This document shows, piece after piece, positions 45,869 through 54,122 of a stretch of DNA of 64,000 nt (the stretch's first letter is position 1; every line of letters begins with the position of its first letter). The notes under the pieces are model-generated. The model saw nothing but the letters and a program-made list of their open reading frames with translations. It ran no database searches and was not told where the DNA came from. Both the position numbers and the translations under genes were made by a program. This stretch comes from Granulicella mallensis (GTDB taxonomy: Bacteria > Acidobacteriota > Terriglobia > Terriglobales > Acidobacteriaceae): assembly GCF_014203225.1 (NCBI RefSeq), contig NZ_JACHIO010000004.1, forward strand, positions 248,001 through 312,000. Reading direction: 5' to 3'.

Positions 45869-47863
45869 ATGATCTCTCGGCAACGGAAGTGGCTTTGGCC
45901 TGCAGTCATCGCACTGCTTATTCTTCAGGCCGTACAGGCGCTCTACATCGTCCATCGCGAATCGCTTACCTTCGACGAAGGCAACCACATGTTCGCCGGT
46001 TACATGATGTGGAAGGCGGGTGACTACGGGCTTAATCCTGAGCACCCGCCGCTCGTAAAGCTCCTCGCCACTCTTCCCATACTGCACGAGCCCCTTTGGA
46101 TTCCACCGCAGCAAGGCCGCGATTTCAAAACCGAGGCCTACCTCAGCGGCCGCGACTGGCTGGCTCGCAATGACGGAGCGAGCCAGCGGCTCGTCTTCCG
46201 CATGCGAGTCAGCGCGGAGCTGCTCGCACTCCTCCTCGCCCTCACTGTTTTCCTTGCAGCACGCGAATGGTTTGGAGATACCGCAGGCCTCGTAGCACTC
46301 CTTCTCGCCGTATTCGATCCCAACATCCTCGCGCACTCCGCGCTCGTCACTACGGATGTCGGAGTCTCGCTCTTCTTCCTCGCTTCGATCTTCACCTTCT
46401 ATCGCTACATCACTCGCCCCACTCTCGTTCGCCTGGGGCTTACCGGGATCACTGTCGGCCTGCTGCTCGCAACCAAGCATTCGGGCATCCTCATCGCGCC
46501 CATGCTTCTGCTGCTCATCGCATGGGAGATTCTCATCGCGCCGAAGCCCGAACGCGCCCGCACAGCACTAAGGCTGGCGGGGGCCTTGGCTGCCATCACG
46601 ATCGTCAGCGTCGTCGTGCTGTGGAGCTTTTATGGCTTCCGCTATGCGGCTCGCCCGGCGGGCTTGCAGCTCAGCACGTCGCTGCGCAACTACACCGCGC
46701 CGCTCAGCCACTTTCAGGCCGCCGCGGTCCTCACCATCGCGCGCCTTCATCTCCTGCCCGAGTCCTACCTGATAGGTCTCGTCGATGTGAAGCGCATGGC
46801 AGAGTTCTATCCCACGTTTATCTTCGGAAAAGTCTACGCGAACGGTCAGTGGTGGTACTTTCCCGCCGTCATCCTCATCAAGACGACGCTTGGGCTTCTC
46901 GTATTGCTGGCTCTCACAACATTCGCCACACTTACCGGCAAGCTGAAAAAGCGCCGTGAGTTGACCTATATTCTGGTTCCCGCGCTGGTCTATCTCGCTA
47001 TCGCCATCGCTGCCGGCATGAACATCGGAGCACGGCATCTTCTGCCGATGTACGTGCTGCTGACGATCTTCGCCGCGGCTGGCGCTGTCACTCTCGCCCG
47101 TATCAATCGAGGCTGGGCCGTGGTCTGCACGCTGCTCATCGCAGCGCACATCGTCTCTTCACTGACAGTCTTCCCTAACCAGATGGCCTACGCCAACGAG
47201 GCTGTGGGAGGACCGAAGAACCTTCACAACCTCCTGAGTGATGCAAACGTCGACTGGGCGCAACAGCTCCTGCAGGTCAAGCAATGGCAGGACCGTCATC
47301 CTTCAGAAGACTGCTGGTTCGCCTACTTCGCGCTACCGGAGATTGATCCGGCAACCTACGGCATCCACTGCCATGCACTACCCACCATCGATACTGCCTG
47401 GCTTGGAGGCTCGGAGATTATGCCTCCAACGATCAACGGAACCGTACTGATCAGCGCCGGAGACCTTAGCGGCTGCGAGTGGCCCAGCGGCAAACTCAAT
47501 CCCTATCAAAGCTTCCAATCCCGGCGGCCTGACGAGTCCATCGACGAGGCGGTCTACGTCTATCGCGGAACGTTCGATATGTCCTCTGCCGCAGCCATGA
47601 GCCGAGCCCAGCAGAGCCACACTCTCCTCAGGCATCACCATCCCGAGGAGGCCTTCGCACTTGCTCACCAAGCAGTAGCCATTCAGCCCACAAATCTCTT
47701 CGCGCAGACGGCATTAGGAGACGCAGCCTCCGAGCTTGGCAAGAAGCCCGAAGCGGTGAGCGCCTGGCAAGCAGCAATCGTGGCTGCCCAGGGACTCGAA
47801 CAGGATGCTCAAGAGAGCTACATTCCCAACCTGCAGAAGAAGATCAGGCGAGCCGCGCAGTAA
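45869..47863 (+). CDS. GT39/ArnT-like membrane glycosyltransferase with C-terminal TPR-like tail
   Basis: A 664-residue polytopic membrane protein with about eleven to twelve hydrophobic segments. The first loop carries SLTFDEGNHMFAGYMMWKAGDYGLNPEHPPLVKLLATLPIL, the acidic Asp-Glu motif and HPP of GT-C enzymes of the dolichyl-phosphate-mannose-protein mannosyltransferase (PMT, GT39) type, which move a sugar from a lipid carrier to a protein or lipid. A soluble C-terminal domain of about 200 residues ends in an Ala-rich helical stretch (HHPEEAFALAHQAVAIQP) that looks like TPR repeats. It follows the GH20 gene by 18 bases but its role need not be linked to chitin. Donor and acceptor are unknown. 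Confidence 0.8.
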   Translation: MISRQRKWLWPAVIALLILQAVQALYIVHRESLTFDEGNHMFAGYMMWKAGDYGLNPEHPPLVKLLATLPILHEPLWIPPQQGRDFKTEAYLSGRDWLARNDGASQRLVFRMRVSAELLALLLALTVFLAAREWFGDTAGLVALLLAVFDPNILAHSALVTTDVGVSLFFLASIFTFYRYITRPTLVRLGLTGITVGLLLATKHSGILIAPMLLLLIAWEILIAPKPERARTALRLAGALAAITIVSVVVLWSFYGFRYAARPAGLQLSTSLRNYTAPLSHFQAAAVLTIARLHLLPESYLIGLVDVKRMAEFYPTFIFGKVYANGQWWYFPAVILIKTTLGLLVLLALTTFATLTGKLKKRRELTYILVPALVYLAIAIAAGMNIGARHLLPMYVLLTIFAAAGAVTLARINRGWAVVCTLLIAAHIVSSLTVFPNQMAYANEAVGGPKNLHNLLSDANVDWAQQLLQVKQWQDRHPSEDCWFAYFALPEIDPATYGIHCHALPTIDTAWLGGSEIMPPTINGTVLISAGDLSGCEWPSGKLNPYQSFQSRRPDESIDEAVYVYRGTFDMSSAAAMSRAQQSHTLLRHHHPEEAFALAHQAVAIQPTNLFAQTALGDAASELGKKPEAVSAWQAAIVAAQGLEQDAQESYIPNLQKKIRRAAQ

Positions 47864-47874
47864 CGGCGCAATTC

Positions 47875-50481
47875 CTATTCTTGAAGCTGCCGAAAGCTCG
47901 CTTCCAATTTTGCCGTCAGTTCCGCCGGGGCTAATCCCTCGACGGAGAGGGCAAGCCCTACACGGACCACCAAGCGCCCTGAACGGAACCATCCCGCCTT
48001 CCTGGCCCGGAGCTCATGCAAACCGATCAAGGCTACCGGCACAATCGGCACGCGCGAATCCTGGGCCAGCAACCCAATCCCCGGGCGAAAAGGTTGCAGC
48101 CTTCCATCCTTACTCCGGGTTCCCTCCGGAAAGATCAGCACCGAATAGTCCCGATCCATCGCCTCGCCCGCATGCACAAAACTTCTCCGAAACCCTCGCA
48201 GGCGAGGCAGCGGAAAGACATTGAACAATGCCGTGACCAGCAGGTATCCCACCGGCGCCAACAGATTGCGTAAGGCACTCCGTTGATTTCGCGCGTGACG
48301 AAAGTCCAGCAGCATCTCGCCCGACATGGCAATCGCCATCCGGCGGCGCAGGCGGCCCGATAGTGCGTACAGCACCAACGCCGCATCGTAGGAGGTCACA
48401 TGATTGGCAATCACCAATACAGGCGTTGGCGGCAATTCAGTAGCCACGCTCTCTACACGCGGCGCGACCAGTAACCACACCAGCGGTCGCATCACCCCTT
48501 CAACAAAGGCCACCCGCATCGCCTGCGCCGGCCAACTCCAGGGCCATCGAGGATACGCATCTTTGAATTCACGCATCTCCTCCGGTGACGTCGATGCACT
48601 TGTCGCAGGGGTAGACGGCGCAGCAGGACGATCCTCCGTGACAGAACCGATTTGTAACTGTGGTTCCGCAGCAATGCTTCCCTCCACCATCGAGCGCAAC
48701 TCGCCCAGGGTTTGCACTGCGGCAATCGCATCGTCGGCCAACTCCACACCGAGCTCCCGCTCAAGCGTCGATTGCAACTGCACACGCCCGAGGCTATCCA
48801 GATGCAGGTCTTCCGATAACCGCAGATCGTCGGAGCTGGCAGGAGGATGCTCGCCGGTTACAGCCGCGATCAGATTCAGCAGCACATCTTGCCCTGTTGC
48901 AGCCGAAGCATCTCCGTGTTGACTACCCGCAATCGTTGCGCAGGCCCACTGCGCCACCTTCCTCCGCAGCAACTTCCCTGTTGAAGTGTAGGGGAACTGC
49001 GGCTCCGGCCACTTGAGCACTCGTCGAATCTGCTGATAGTCGGCCAGTCCGTGATTTGCCTGGCTGGCGGCAGCCTGCAGCTCCTGTTCGTTGCCCCGGA
49101 AAAGTGCCACGGCAACCGGCTCCATGCCCACCGCTGTCTGGCATGGCACGACGACACAACCATAGACTCCGGGCTGCTTCGTCATCGCCTCTTCCAGGTC
49201 GGCGGGATGCACATTCAAGCCCGCGCTGGTGACAATCACGTCGCCCTTTCGGCCCGTAAATCTCAACCCGCCGGAGGCCTCCTGTACAGCCAGATCTCCC
49301 GTCGCCAGCCACTCTCCATCGCGAAGACGCATCGCTCCGTTCTGCCAGGTGGCCGTGGCCAGCATGTCACCGCGCACCAGGATCTCTCCCTCTTCGCTGA
49401 GACGCACCTCACGCCCCGGAAGAGCTTTGCCGATCGTCCCTCGATTCATGTGGAAGGGATGATTCAGCGTGACCAGAGCCGTCGTCTCCGTCATGCCATA
49501 GCCCTGGATGAGAGCAAAGCCCAGATCGCGCCAGAAGCTCTCCAGCTCCTGCGGCAGAGACGCGCCACCGGAGATCGCCGCCCAGAACTTCCACCCCAGG
49601 GCGCTATGCACCTGACGGAATCGCCACCAGCGCTTCCAGACTGATAATCCTTTGGCCTGCTTCAACTCTATGGCTAACCGGGCAAAGCGCCCGAGTAGAT
49701 GCGCTCGCAGCAGCTGCAACACCCGAGGCACCGCCACCAGCACGGAGATGCGTTCCCGCTGGATAAGCGCAGTCATGCGCGCCGCATCAAATTGCTCGAC
49801 GAAATGCACCTCCGCCGCCAGCAGCGCAGGCACCCACAACCCCATGAACTCCCCAAAGACATGGTTCAGCGGAAGACTATGCAGGAAGCGCAGGGGGTGC
49901 ACCCAGCGCTCATATCTTCGATACTTCGCAATCTCATCTTCGATCGGCTGCAGGCTCGCCAACACATTGCGATGCGTATGAACGATACCCTTAGGCTCCG
50001 ATGTCGTGCCGGAGGTAAAGATGATCTGAAACGGTGCCTGGGCCGTAACAGCTTCGCTCACTGTAAACAGGGGCTCTGAAGGCAGTTGTGCCACGAGGCC
50101 TGAGAGCGGTAGCTGCGGCAAATCCATGCCCAGAGATTGCAGCAGGCCGGAGTCACCCACGATCAAGCGTGGAGTAACATCCGCCACCACACGTTGGGCG
50201 AACTCAACTGACCCCGCTGCATCCAGCGGCACCACGATGACCCCGCGCAGCAGGCAGCCAAAGAAGGCTCCGATCCACTCCGCAGAATTTTCGCCCCATA
50301 GCACGACACGCTCACCGGCAACGATCTGACGGCGTTCCAACTCCGCTGCGAAACAACCGGCTAATCTTGCCAGTTCGCCATACGTCGTCGCGTAGCGCCG
50401 GTTGCCGCGATGCCGCACGACCGCGGTCTCCGCAGCGTGCCGGCGAAAGTCTTCAACGAGACTGGCCAGGTTCGGGCGCAT
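47875..50481 (-). CDS. Acyl-ACP synthetase / ACP / acyltransferase fusion (Aas-like)
   Basis: An 868-residue three-part protein. Residues about 5-500 form an AMP-binding ligase: IIFTSGTTSEPKGIVHTHRN (P-loop-like), GYGMTETTALVTLNHP and a C-terminal subdomain near GEWLATGDLAV. Residues about 545-615 look like an acyl carrier domain with the phosphopantetheine Ser in DLHLDSLGRVQLQ. Residues about 665-868 are a PlsC acyltransferase with NHVTSYDA (HX4D) and FPEGTRSKDGR. The likely job is fatty-acid activation and transfer to a lysophospholipid or glycolipid. ATG at 50481 (MRPNLASLVEDF) is chosen from domain start; the frame goes 16 codons further. The order differs from E. coli Aas, where the acyltransferase comes first. 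Confidence 0.87.
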   Translation of the reverse strand: MRPNLASLVEDFRRHAAETAVVRHRGNRRYATTYGELARLAGCFAAELERRQIVAGERVVLWGENSAEWIGAFFGCLLRGVIVVPLDAAGSVEFAQRVVADVTPRLIVGDSGLLQSLGMDLPQLPLSGLVAQLPSEPLFTVSEAVTAQAPFQIIFTSGTTSEPKGIVHTHRNVLASLQPIEDEIAKYRRYERWVHPLRFLHSLPLNHVFGEFMGLWVPALLAAEVHFVEQFDAARMTALIQRERISVLVAVPRVLQLLRAHLLGRFARLAIELKQAKGLSVWKRWWRFRQVHSALGWKFWAAISGGASLPQELESFWRDLGFALIQGYGMTETTALVTLNHPFHMNRGTIGKALPGREVRLSEEGEILVRGDMLATATWQNGAMRLRDGEWLATGDLAVQEASGGLRFTGRKGDVIVTSAGLNVHPADLEEAMTKQPGVYGCVVVPCQTAVGMEPVAVALFRGNEQELQAAASQANHGLADYQQIRRVLKWPEPQFPYTSTGKLLRRKVAQWACATIAGSQHGDASAATGQDVLLNLIAAVTGEHPPASSDDLRLSEDLHLDSLGRVQLQSTLERELGVELADDAIAAVQTLGELRSMVEGSIAAEPQLQIGSVTEDRPAAPSTPATSASTSPEEMREFKDAYPRWPWSWPAQAMRVAFVEGVMRPLVWLLVAPRVESVATELPPTPVLVIANHVTSYDAALVLYALSGRLRRRMAIAMSGEMLLDFRHARNQRSALRNLLAPVGYLLVTALFNVFPLPRLRGFRRSFVHAGEAMDRDYSVLIFPEGTRSKDGRLQPFRPGIGLLAQDSRVPIVPVALIGLHELRARKAGWFRSGRLVVRVGLALSVEGLAPAELTAKLEASFRQLQE

Positions 50482-51304
50482 GTCTTCATGATAGCGACCC
50501 GCAGAACGGCACCGTGTGTAATCCTCCACAACTGCCCATCGGCATCCCCCACTCTGCGAACGGATAACCTGCCGTCACCCACAGATGACTGCCCGGTGAG
50601 TCCAAGTTTTTATTTCTGTACCTACCTACAAAAATCTGCCAGTCATGCGCCACAGGCCGGTATTACAACTTATTAATAAAACCATAAAAAGGTGGAATCA
50701 CGAACAATTCGCAATAGACAAACGTTAGTCTTACAAAATTGTATTGACACAAGAATTACTGACTGTTAGTGTTTCCGCTTACCAGCCACAGAGTGCAAAT
50801 ACTTGCAACGAAAAAACTGGAGATCGTTTCGCTCTACGAGACTCTGCAGCACTGAATCTTCTCTGGCTTTACTTGGGGATCTTGACCCCGCCCTGAAATA
50901 ACAGTAAAGATGCAGACCACACACTTTCCGATAACAACCGAAGTGTTGGTAGCCGATCCATAATCCCGCACCATCGGGAGGATGATTTCCGTTCCAGTCC
51001 GAACAAATATCAGGCCCCGAAGGCTTTCGAATCGGGCTCTATGAAGCCGCGTCGAAAAATCGCTCTATCTCCTGGCCCCAACAACGCACATCCCAATATC
51101 TTCGAGCAGTTCTAACGGCACAACCCACCTGCTCCATAGCGTTGCCGGCGTGATGTTCGCTCCTCAGGAGCATCACAAAAATACCGGGCCGTTGAAGACT
51201 CCTACTCTTCAACGGCCCACAACGGCACAACCGGATCGTCCAGTCCATACAGCGCGAAACAGAGCTATATTCGCTCATCCTGCTGTGCAGAAGAGGTTAC
51301 TCAG
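50482..51304 (+). other. 823-base gene-free region: possible promoter and structured leader of GH5 gene
   Basis: No believable gene. A weak promoter-like pair is present: TTGACA (50744-50749), 17 bases, TAGTGT (50767-50772). If used it gives a leader of more than 500 bases before GH5. The last part is strongly folded: GTGAT..GCTCC / GGAGC..ATCAC around 51151-51176 and a perfect 13-base-pair hairpin at 51186-51218. The sequence also carries two copies of AACGGCACAACC (near 51116 and 51221). No known riboswitch class could be recognised. Confidence 0.45.
51186..51218 (+). promoter_or_regulatory. 13-bp hairpin upstream of GH5 gene
   Basis: GGGCCGTTGAAGA (51186-51198) and TCTTCAACGGCCC (51206-51218) are perfect reverse complements with a 7-base loop, 86 bases before the GH5 ATG. 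No U-tract follows. It may be an attenuator, an mRNA stabiliser or part of a folded leader. Confidence 0.55.
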
Positions 51305-52543
51305 ATGAATAGAGTTACAGCAGCACACCGTGCATCTCGCCTACTAGTCCGCATCGCCCTTCGCTTTGCGGCCTGTCTTTTCGTCATCCTTGCCTGTTCT
51401 CACTCCGCACTGGCGCAGCTCAGCATGCTGCACACCAGTGGCCGCTCAATCGTGAATGCGAACGGAAATATCGTTCAACTGAAGGGCGTCAACCTGGGTG
51501 GGTTCATGGTGATGGAACCCTGGATGTGCCCCGCCGACAGTGGTGGCCTTCCTGACACCTACAGCATCATCTCCGAACTCGACAACCGCTTCGGCGTTGC
51601 CGAAGAGCAGGCACTAATCCGGGACTACCAGCAGTCCTGGATCACCGCCGCCGATTTCGCCAATATTAAAGCGGCTGGGTTCAATGCCGTGCGCGTGCCG
51701 GTCTGGTGGGGCAACTTCTATCCCATCGCGAACGTCTCCAACTCCAGTTGGAGATCCGATGCCTTCACCGAGCTTGACTGGGTGGTCAACCAGGCCGCAG
51801 CGCAAGGTATCTATGTGATCATCGACATGCATGGAGTAGTAGGCGGACAGAGCACCTCAGACGATACCGGCCAGCAAAATCAGAACCAATATTGGACCAA
51901 CGGCAACGACCAGGGCAATACCGCTTTTATGTGGTGGCAGATTGCCAACCACTACAAAGGAAATCCAACGGTCGCGGGCTATGATCTGATCAATGAGCCT
52001 ACCGGCGCACCCAGCAATAGCGCCGTAATCAGTGCCAACGCCAGCTTATACAACTCCGTCCGCTCCATCGATCCTTCGCACATCATCATCATCGAAGGAA
52101 CCTGGGGCAACTGGGATTGGAGCATGCTGCCCAACCCTTCCACGGAAGGATGGACCAATGTCGTCTACGAGATGCACGAGTATCAGTGGAACGCTTCTCA
52201 GGCTGTAGTCGCGCAGGGATCAGTCAACCAGGTCAATGATTTCAATAATCACTCCAGTTACAACATCCCAGGCTATATCGGCGAATGGAACGACTTCCAA
52301 TATAGCGCGTCCACCTGGCAGGGTTCGGTAAGCGACTATAACAATGGCGGAGAAAGCTGGACCTTCTGGGCCTATAAGGCCACCAGCGGTCTCAATCCCA
52401 ATGGCTGGGGGCTTTACAATCCCACCTTCTGGGCCACTACCCCCAATATCTCCACTAGTTCAGAGGCAGACATTATCTCCGACTGGCAACAGTGGACGAC
52501 CACCAACAGCTTTGCGTTTAATAGTTCGCTTGGCTTCAACTAA
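51305..52543 (+). CDS. Secreted GH5 glucanase, exo-beta-1,3-glucanase-like
   Basis: A 412-residue enzyme with a signal peptide (LRFAACLFVILACSHSALA). The barrel opens with LKGVNLGGFMVMEPWM, then FNAVRVPVWWGNF, IDMHGVVGGQS, the acid/base Glu in DLINEPTG and the nucleophile in YIGEWNDF, followed by TFWAYK. The GGFMVMEPWM and IDMHG patterns resemble fungal exo-beta-1,3-glucanases (GH5_9-type) more than cellulases, so fungal-wall or related beta-glucan is a likely substrate, consistent with nearby chitinases. Subfamily is from recalled motifs. GAGG precedes the ATG by eight bases. Confidence 0.88.
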   Translation: MNRVTAAHRASRLLVRIALRFAACLFVILACSHSALAQLSMLHTSGRSIVNANGNIVQLKGVNLGGFMVMEPWMCPADSGGLPDTYSIISELDNRFGVAEEQALIRDYQQSWITAADFANIKAAGFNAVRVPVWWGNFYPIANVSNSSWRSDAFTELDWVVNQAAAQGIYVIIDMHGVVGGQSTSDDTGQQNQNQYWTNGNDQGNTAFMWWQIANHYKGNPTVAGYDLINEPTGAPSNSAVISANASLYNSVRSIDPSHIIIIEGTWGNWDWSMLPNPSTEGWTNVVYEMHEYQWNASQAVVAQGSVNQVNDFNNHSSYNIPGYIGEWNDFQYSASTWQGSVSDYNNGGESWTFWAYKATSGLNPNGWGLYNPTFWATTPNISTSSEADIISDWQQWTTTNSFAFNSSLGFN

Positions 52544-52563
52544 TCATTCGGTAGTTTCACATC

Positions 52564-52607
52564 CAACGATCTACTTCTGACCTATGGAGGCCAGGAGTAG
52601 ATCGTTG
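52564..52607 (+). terminator. Terminator after GH5 gene
   Basis: CAACGATCTACTTCTG and CAGGAGTAGATCGTTG pair over 16 positions with one G-T wobble and a 12-base loop, 20 bases after the GH5 stop. Strong stem; a U-tract is not obvious. Confidence 0.65.
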
Positions 52608-52695
52608 AAGTATTCACTTACAACGTTTTCTTCCGAGGGCTTGCTGATCATCACTCTCTCGTGACCGGCAAGACTTTATCGTTTATTCGAGAGCT

Positions 52696-52941
52696 TCAGT
52701 GGATGAACTGATTGTGATGATTCTCGCCAGGCCGTAAGGGATTTTCTCCCGACTCCCGAGCCCCGACGATCTCTCTTAGCTGCTCCATCGCATTGCGAAT
52801 GAGAATCGCTGTTTCTACAAAGGCCTCCGGCGAGAGCGTAACCGTGACGGGACCGATGCTCAGGTGGATGGAGTTGCATTCACAGAGCTGGACATGGCCC
52901 AACCCAGGGTATTTCGCCAGTATTACGTTGATTTCATCCAT
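52696..52941 (-). CDS. Small conserved-looking protein, unknown function
   Basis: An 81-residue protein: MDEINVILAKYPGLGHVQ, then a core ECNSIHLSIGPVTVTLSPEAF followed by an amphipathic helix (IRNAMEQLREIV) and a His/Asn-rich tail. The core looks like a small conserved domain, but I cannot name it. The start is well set by GGAG at seven bases. It follows the S4 paralogue by 73 bases on the same strand and may share its transcript. Frames that extend further upstream overlap the S4 gene and are not likely. Confidence 0.7.
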   Translation of the reverse strand: MDEINVILAKYPGLGHVQLCECNSIHLSIGPVTVTLSPEAFVETAILIRNAMEQLREIVGARESGENPLRPGENHHNQFIH

Positions 52942-53014
52942 AACTTTCTCCTTGAACGGCTTGGAACGGGTGATTCGATGCGAGCGCAATTCGAAGACTT
53001 CGGCAGAGCGCGCG

Positions 53015-53638
53015 TCACACGCCGCGTTTTGCGTAATACTCAGCAACCTGTTTTTTGTTGAACTCAAATGGAATGTGGCTGGAGTTCGGAATAAACAGAA
53101 CAATTCCCTTGCTTGGAGTACCGGGGTTTTGAAGCTGCAGATAGCTGGGCAAAGGCAGGCGAGGCGACTCAAGCGAAGACTGAATCGCCTCCAGTTGCGC
53201 TGCCTTCTCCGAGAGCCAGACGACCTCACCAGGACGAAGCACCATGGAGCCGATCGTCTGGCGACGGCCATTCACAAGGATGTGTCCATGCGATACCAAC
53301 TGCCGGGCCGCGGCGATGCTGCGGCCAAACCCAAGCCGAAAGACAACGTTGTCGAGTCTGCGCTCCAGCAACCCGATCAGGCTTTCGATCCAGTTGGAGG
53401 CGCTAAGGCTCCGCGCCTTGCGCACAAAGCGCCGCAACTGCTCCTCGCGCAGCCCATAGTGAAAGAGCAGCTTCTGCTTCTCACGAAGCTGCAACCCAAA
53501 CTGGGTGATGGTTGGTCTCTGTACCCTGCCGTGCTGGCCGGGCGGATAGTTCCTCTTGGCGAGCGCGCCGGGCTTTCCCAGACCTGGCAACTCGATCCCC
53601 AGCGAACGCTGGAGTTTGAACTTCTTTCGTCCACGCAT
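53015..53638 (-). CDS. Ribosomal protein S4 paralogue
   Basis: A 207-residue S4 family protein. It starts MRGRKKFKLQRSLGIELPG rather than the usual MARYxGPxCRLCRREG form, has no zinc-binding cysteines, keeps KRNYPPGQHGR, and has the S4 RNA-binding domain (about residues 90-155: RRLDNVVFRLGFGRSIAAARQLVSHGHILVNGR). The C-terminal part is diverged (SSHIPFEFNKKQVAEYYAKR). It stands alone, away from any ribosomal operon, with only a small unknown gene after it, so it is probably a second copy, used as an alternative S4 or as an RNA-binding regulator. GGAG at seven bases supports the start. Confidence 0.88.
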   Translation of the reverse strand: MRGRKKFKLQRSLGIELPGLGKPGALAKRNYPPGQHGRVQRPTITQFGLQLREKQKLLFHYGLREEQLRRFVRKARSLSASNWIESLIGLLERRLDNVVFRLGFGRSIAAARQLVSHGHILVNGRRQTIGSMVLRPGEVVWLSEKAAQLEAIQSSLESPRLPLPSYLQLQNPGTPSKGIVLFIPNSSHIPFEFNKKQVAEYYAKRGV

Positions 53639-53873
53639 GCAACCGTCTCCTTGTGGATGCAGGCTGCGGGACCATCCCGAAGAGAGTCACGTCCAGCCTT
53701 CATCATCGATCTCCGAAGTTGCCGTGGCGCTTCGCCAAAAGACTCCACGGCAACTCGTTCTTGAATGCAGACTATTTCAGTCCTATATCAAGACCAACCC
53801 TCTTTCAGTGAGGTGCGATTTCTGGGATTGAATGGGGAGGAATGCAGGGCAAAGGGTATGGAGCTCTTGTCTT

Positions 53874-54058
53874 TGCTTTTCTGGTTGTCATTCCGAGCGC
53901 AGCGAGCGAACCTGCTTCCTCCCGTTTTTTGGTAGTGCCAGCACAAACTTTATGCGATCGTTCAAACCGCCCTACTCACATGTTTTCTGAGTGGTACGAG
54001 CAAAGAGCGGGAGACAGCAGGTTCGCTCGCTGCGCTCGGAATGACAACCAGAAAAGCA
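53874..54058. repeat. 43-bp inverted-repeat pair (REP-like element)
   Basis: Bases 53874-53916 and 54016-54058 are perfect 43-base reverse complements, with 99 bases between. Each arm carries a shorter palindromic motif (TTCCGAGCGCAGCGAGCGAA), of the kind seen as interspersed repeats in Acidobacteria. The pair fills much of the 484-base space between the S4 paralogue and the GH28-like gene; no gene was found inside. The element has no transposase. Confidence 0.8.
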
Positions 54059-54122
54059 AGAGCAAAAACAAAGGGCTGACGACCGTTTAGGATCGCCAGC
54101 CCAAAGGCAAAGGTAAGAATCT

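Noticed and set aside
50482-51304. Cyclic-di-GMP or other known riboswitch before GH5
   Set aside because: Hairpins are strong, but no consensus core of a known class was found.
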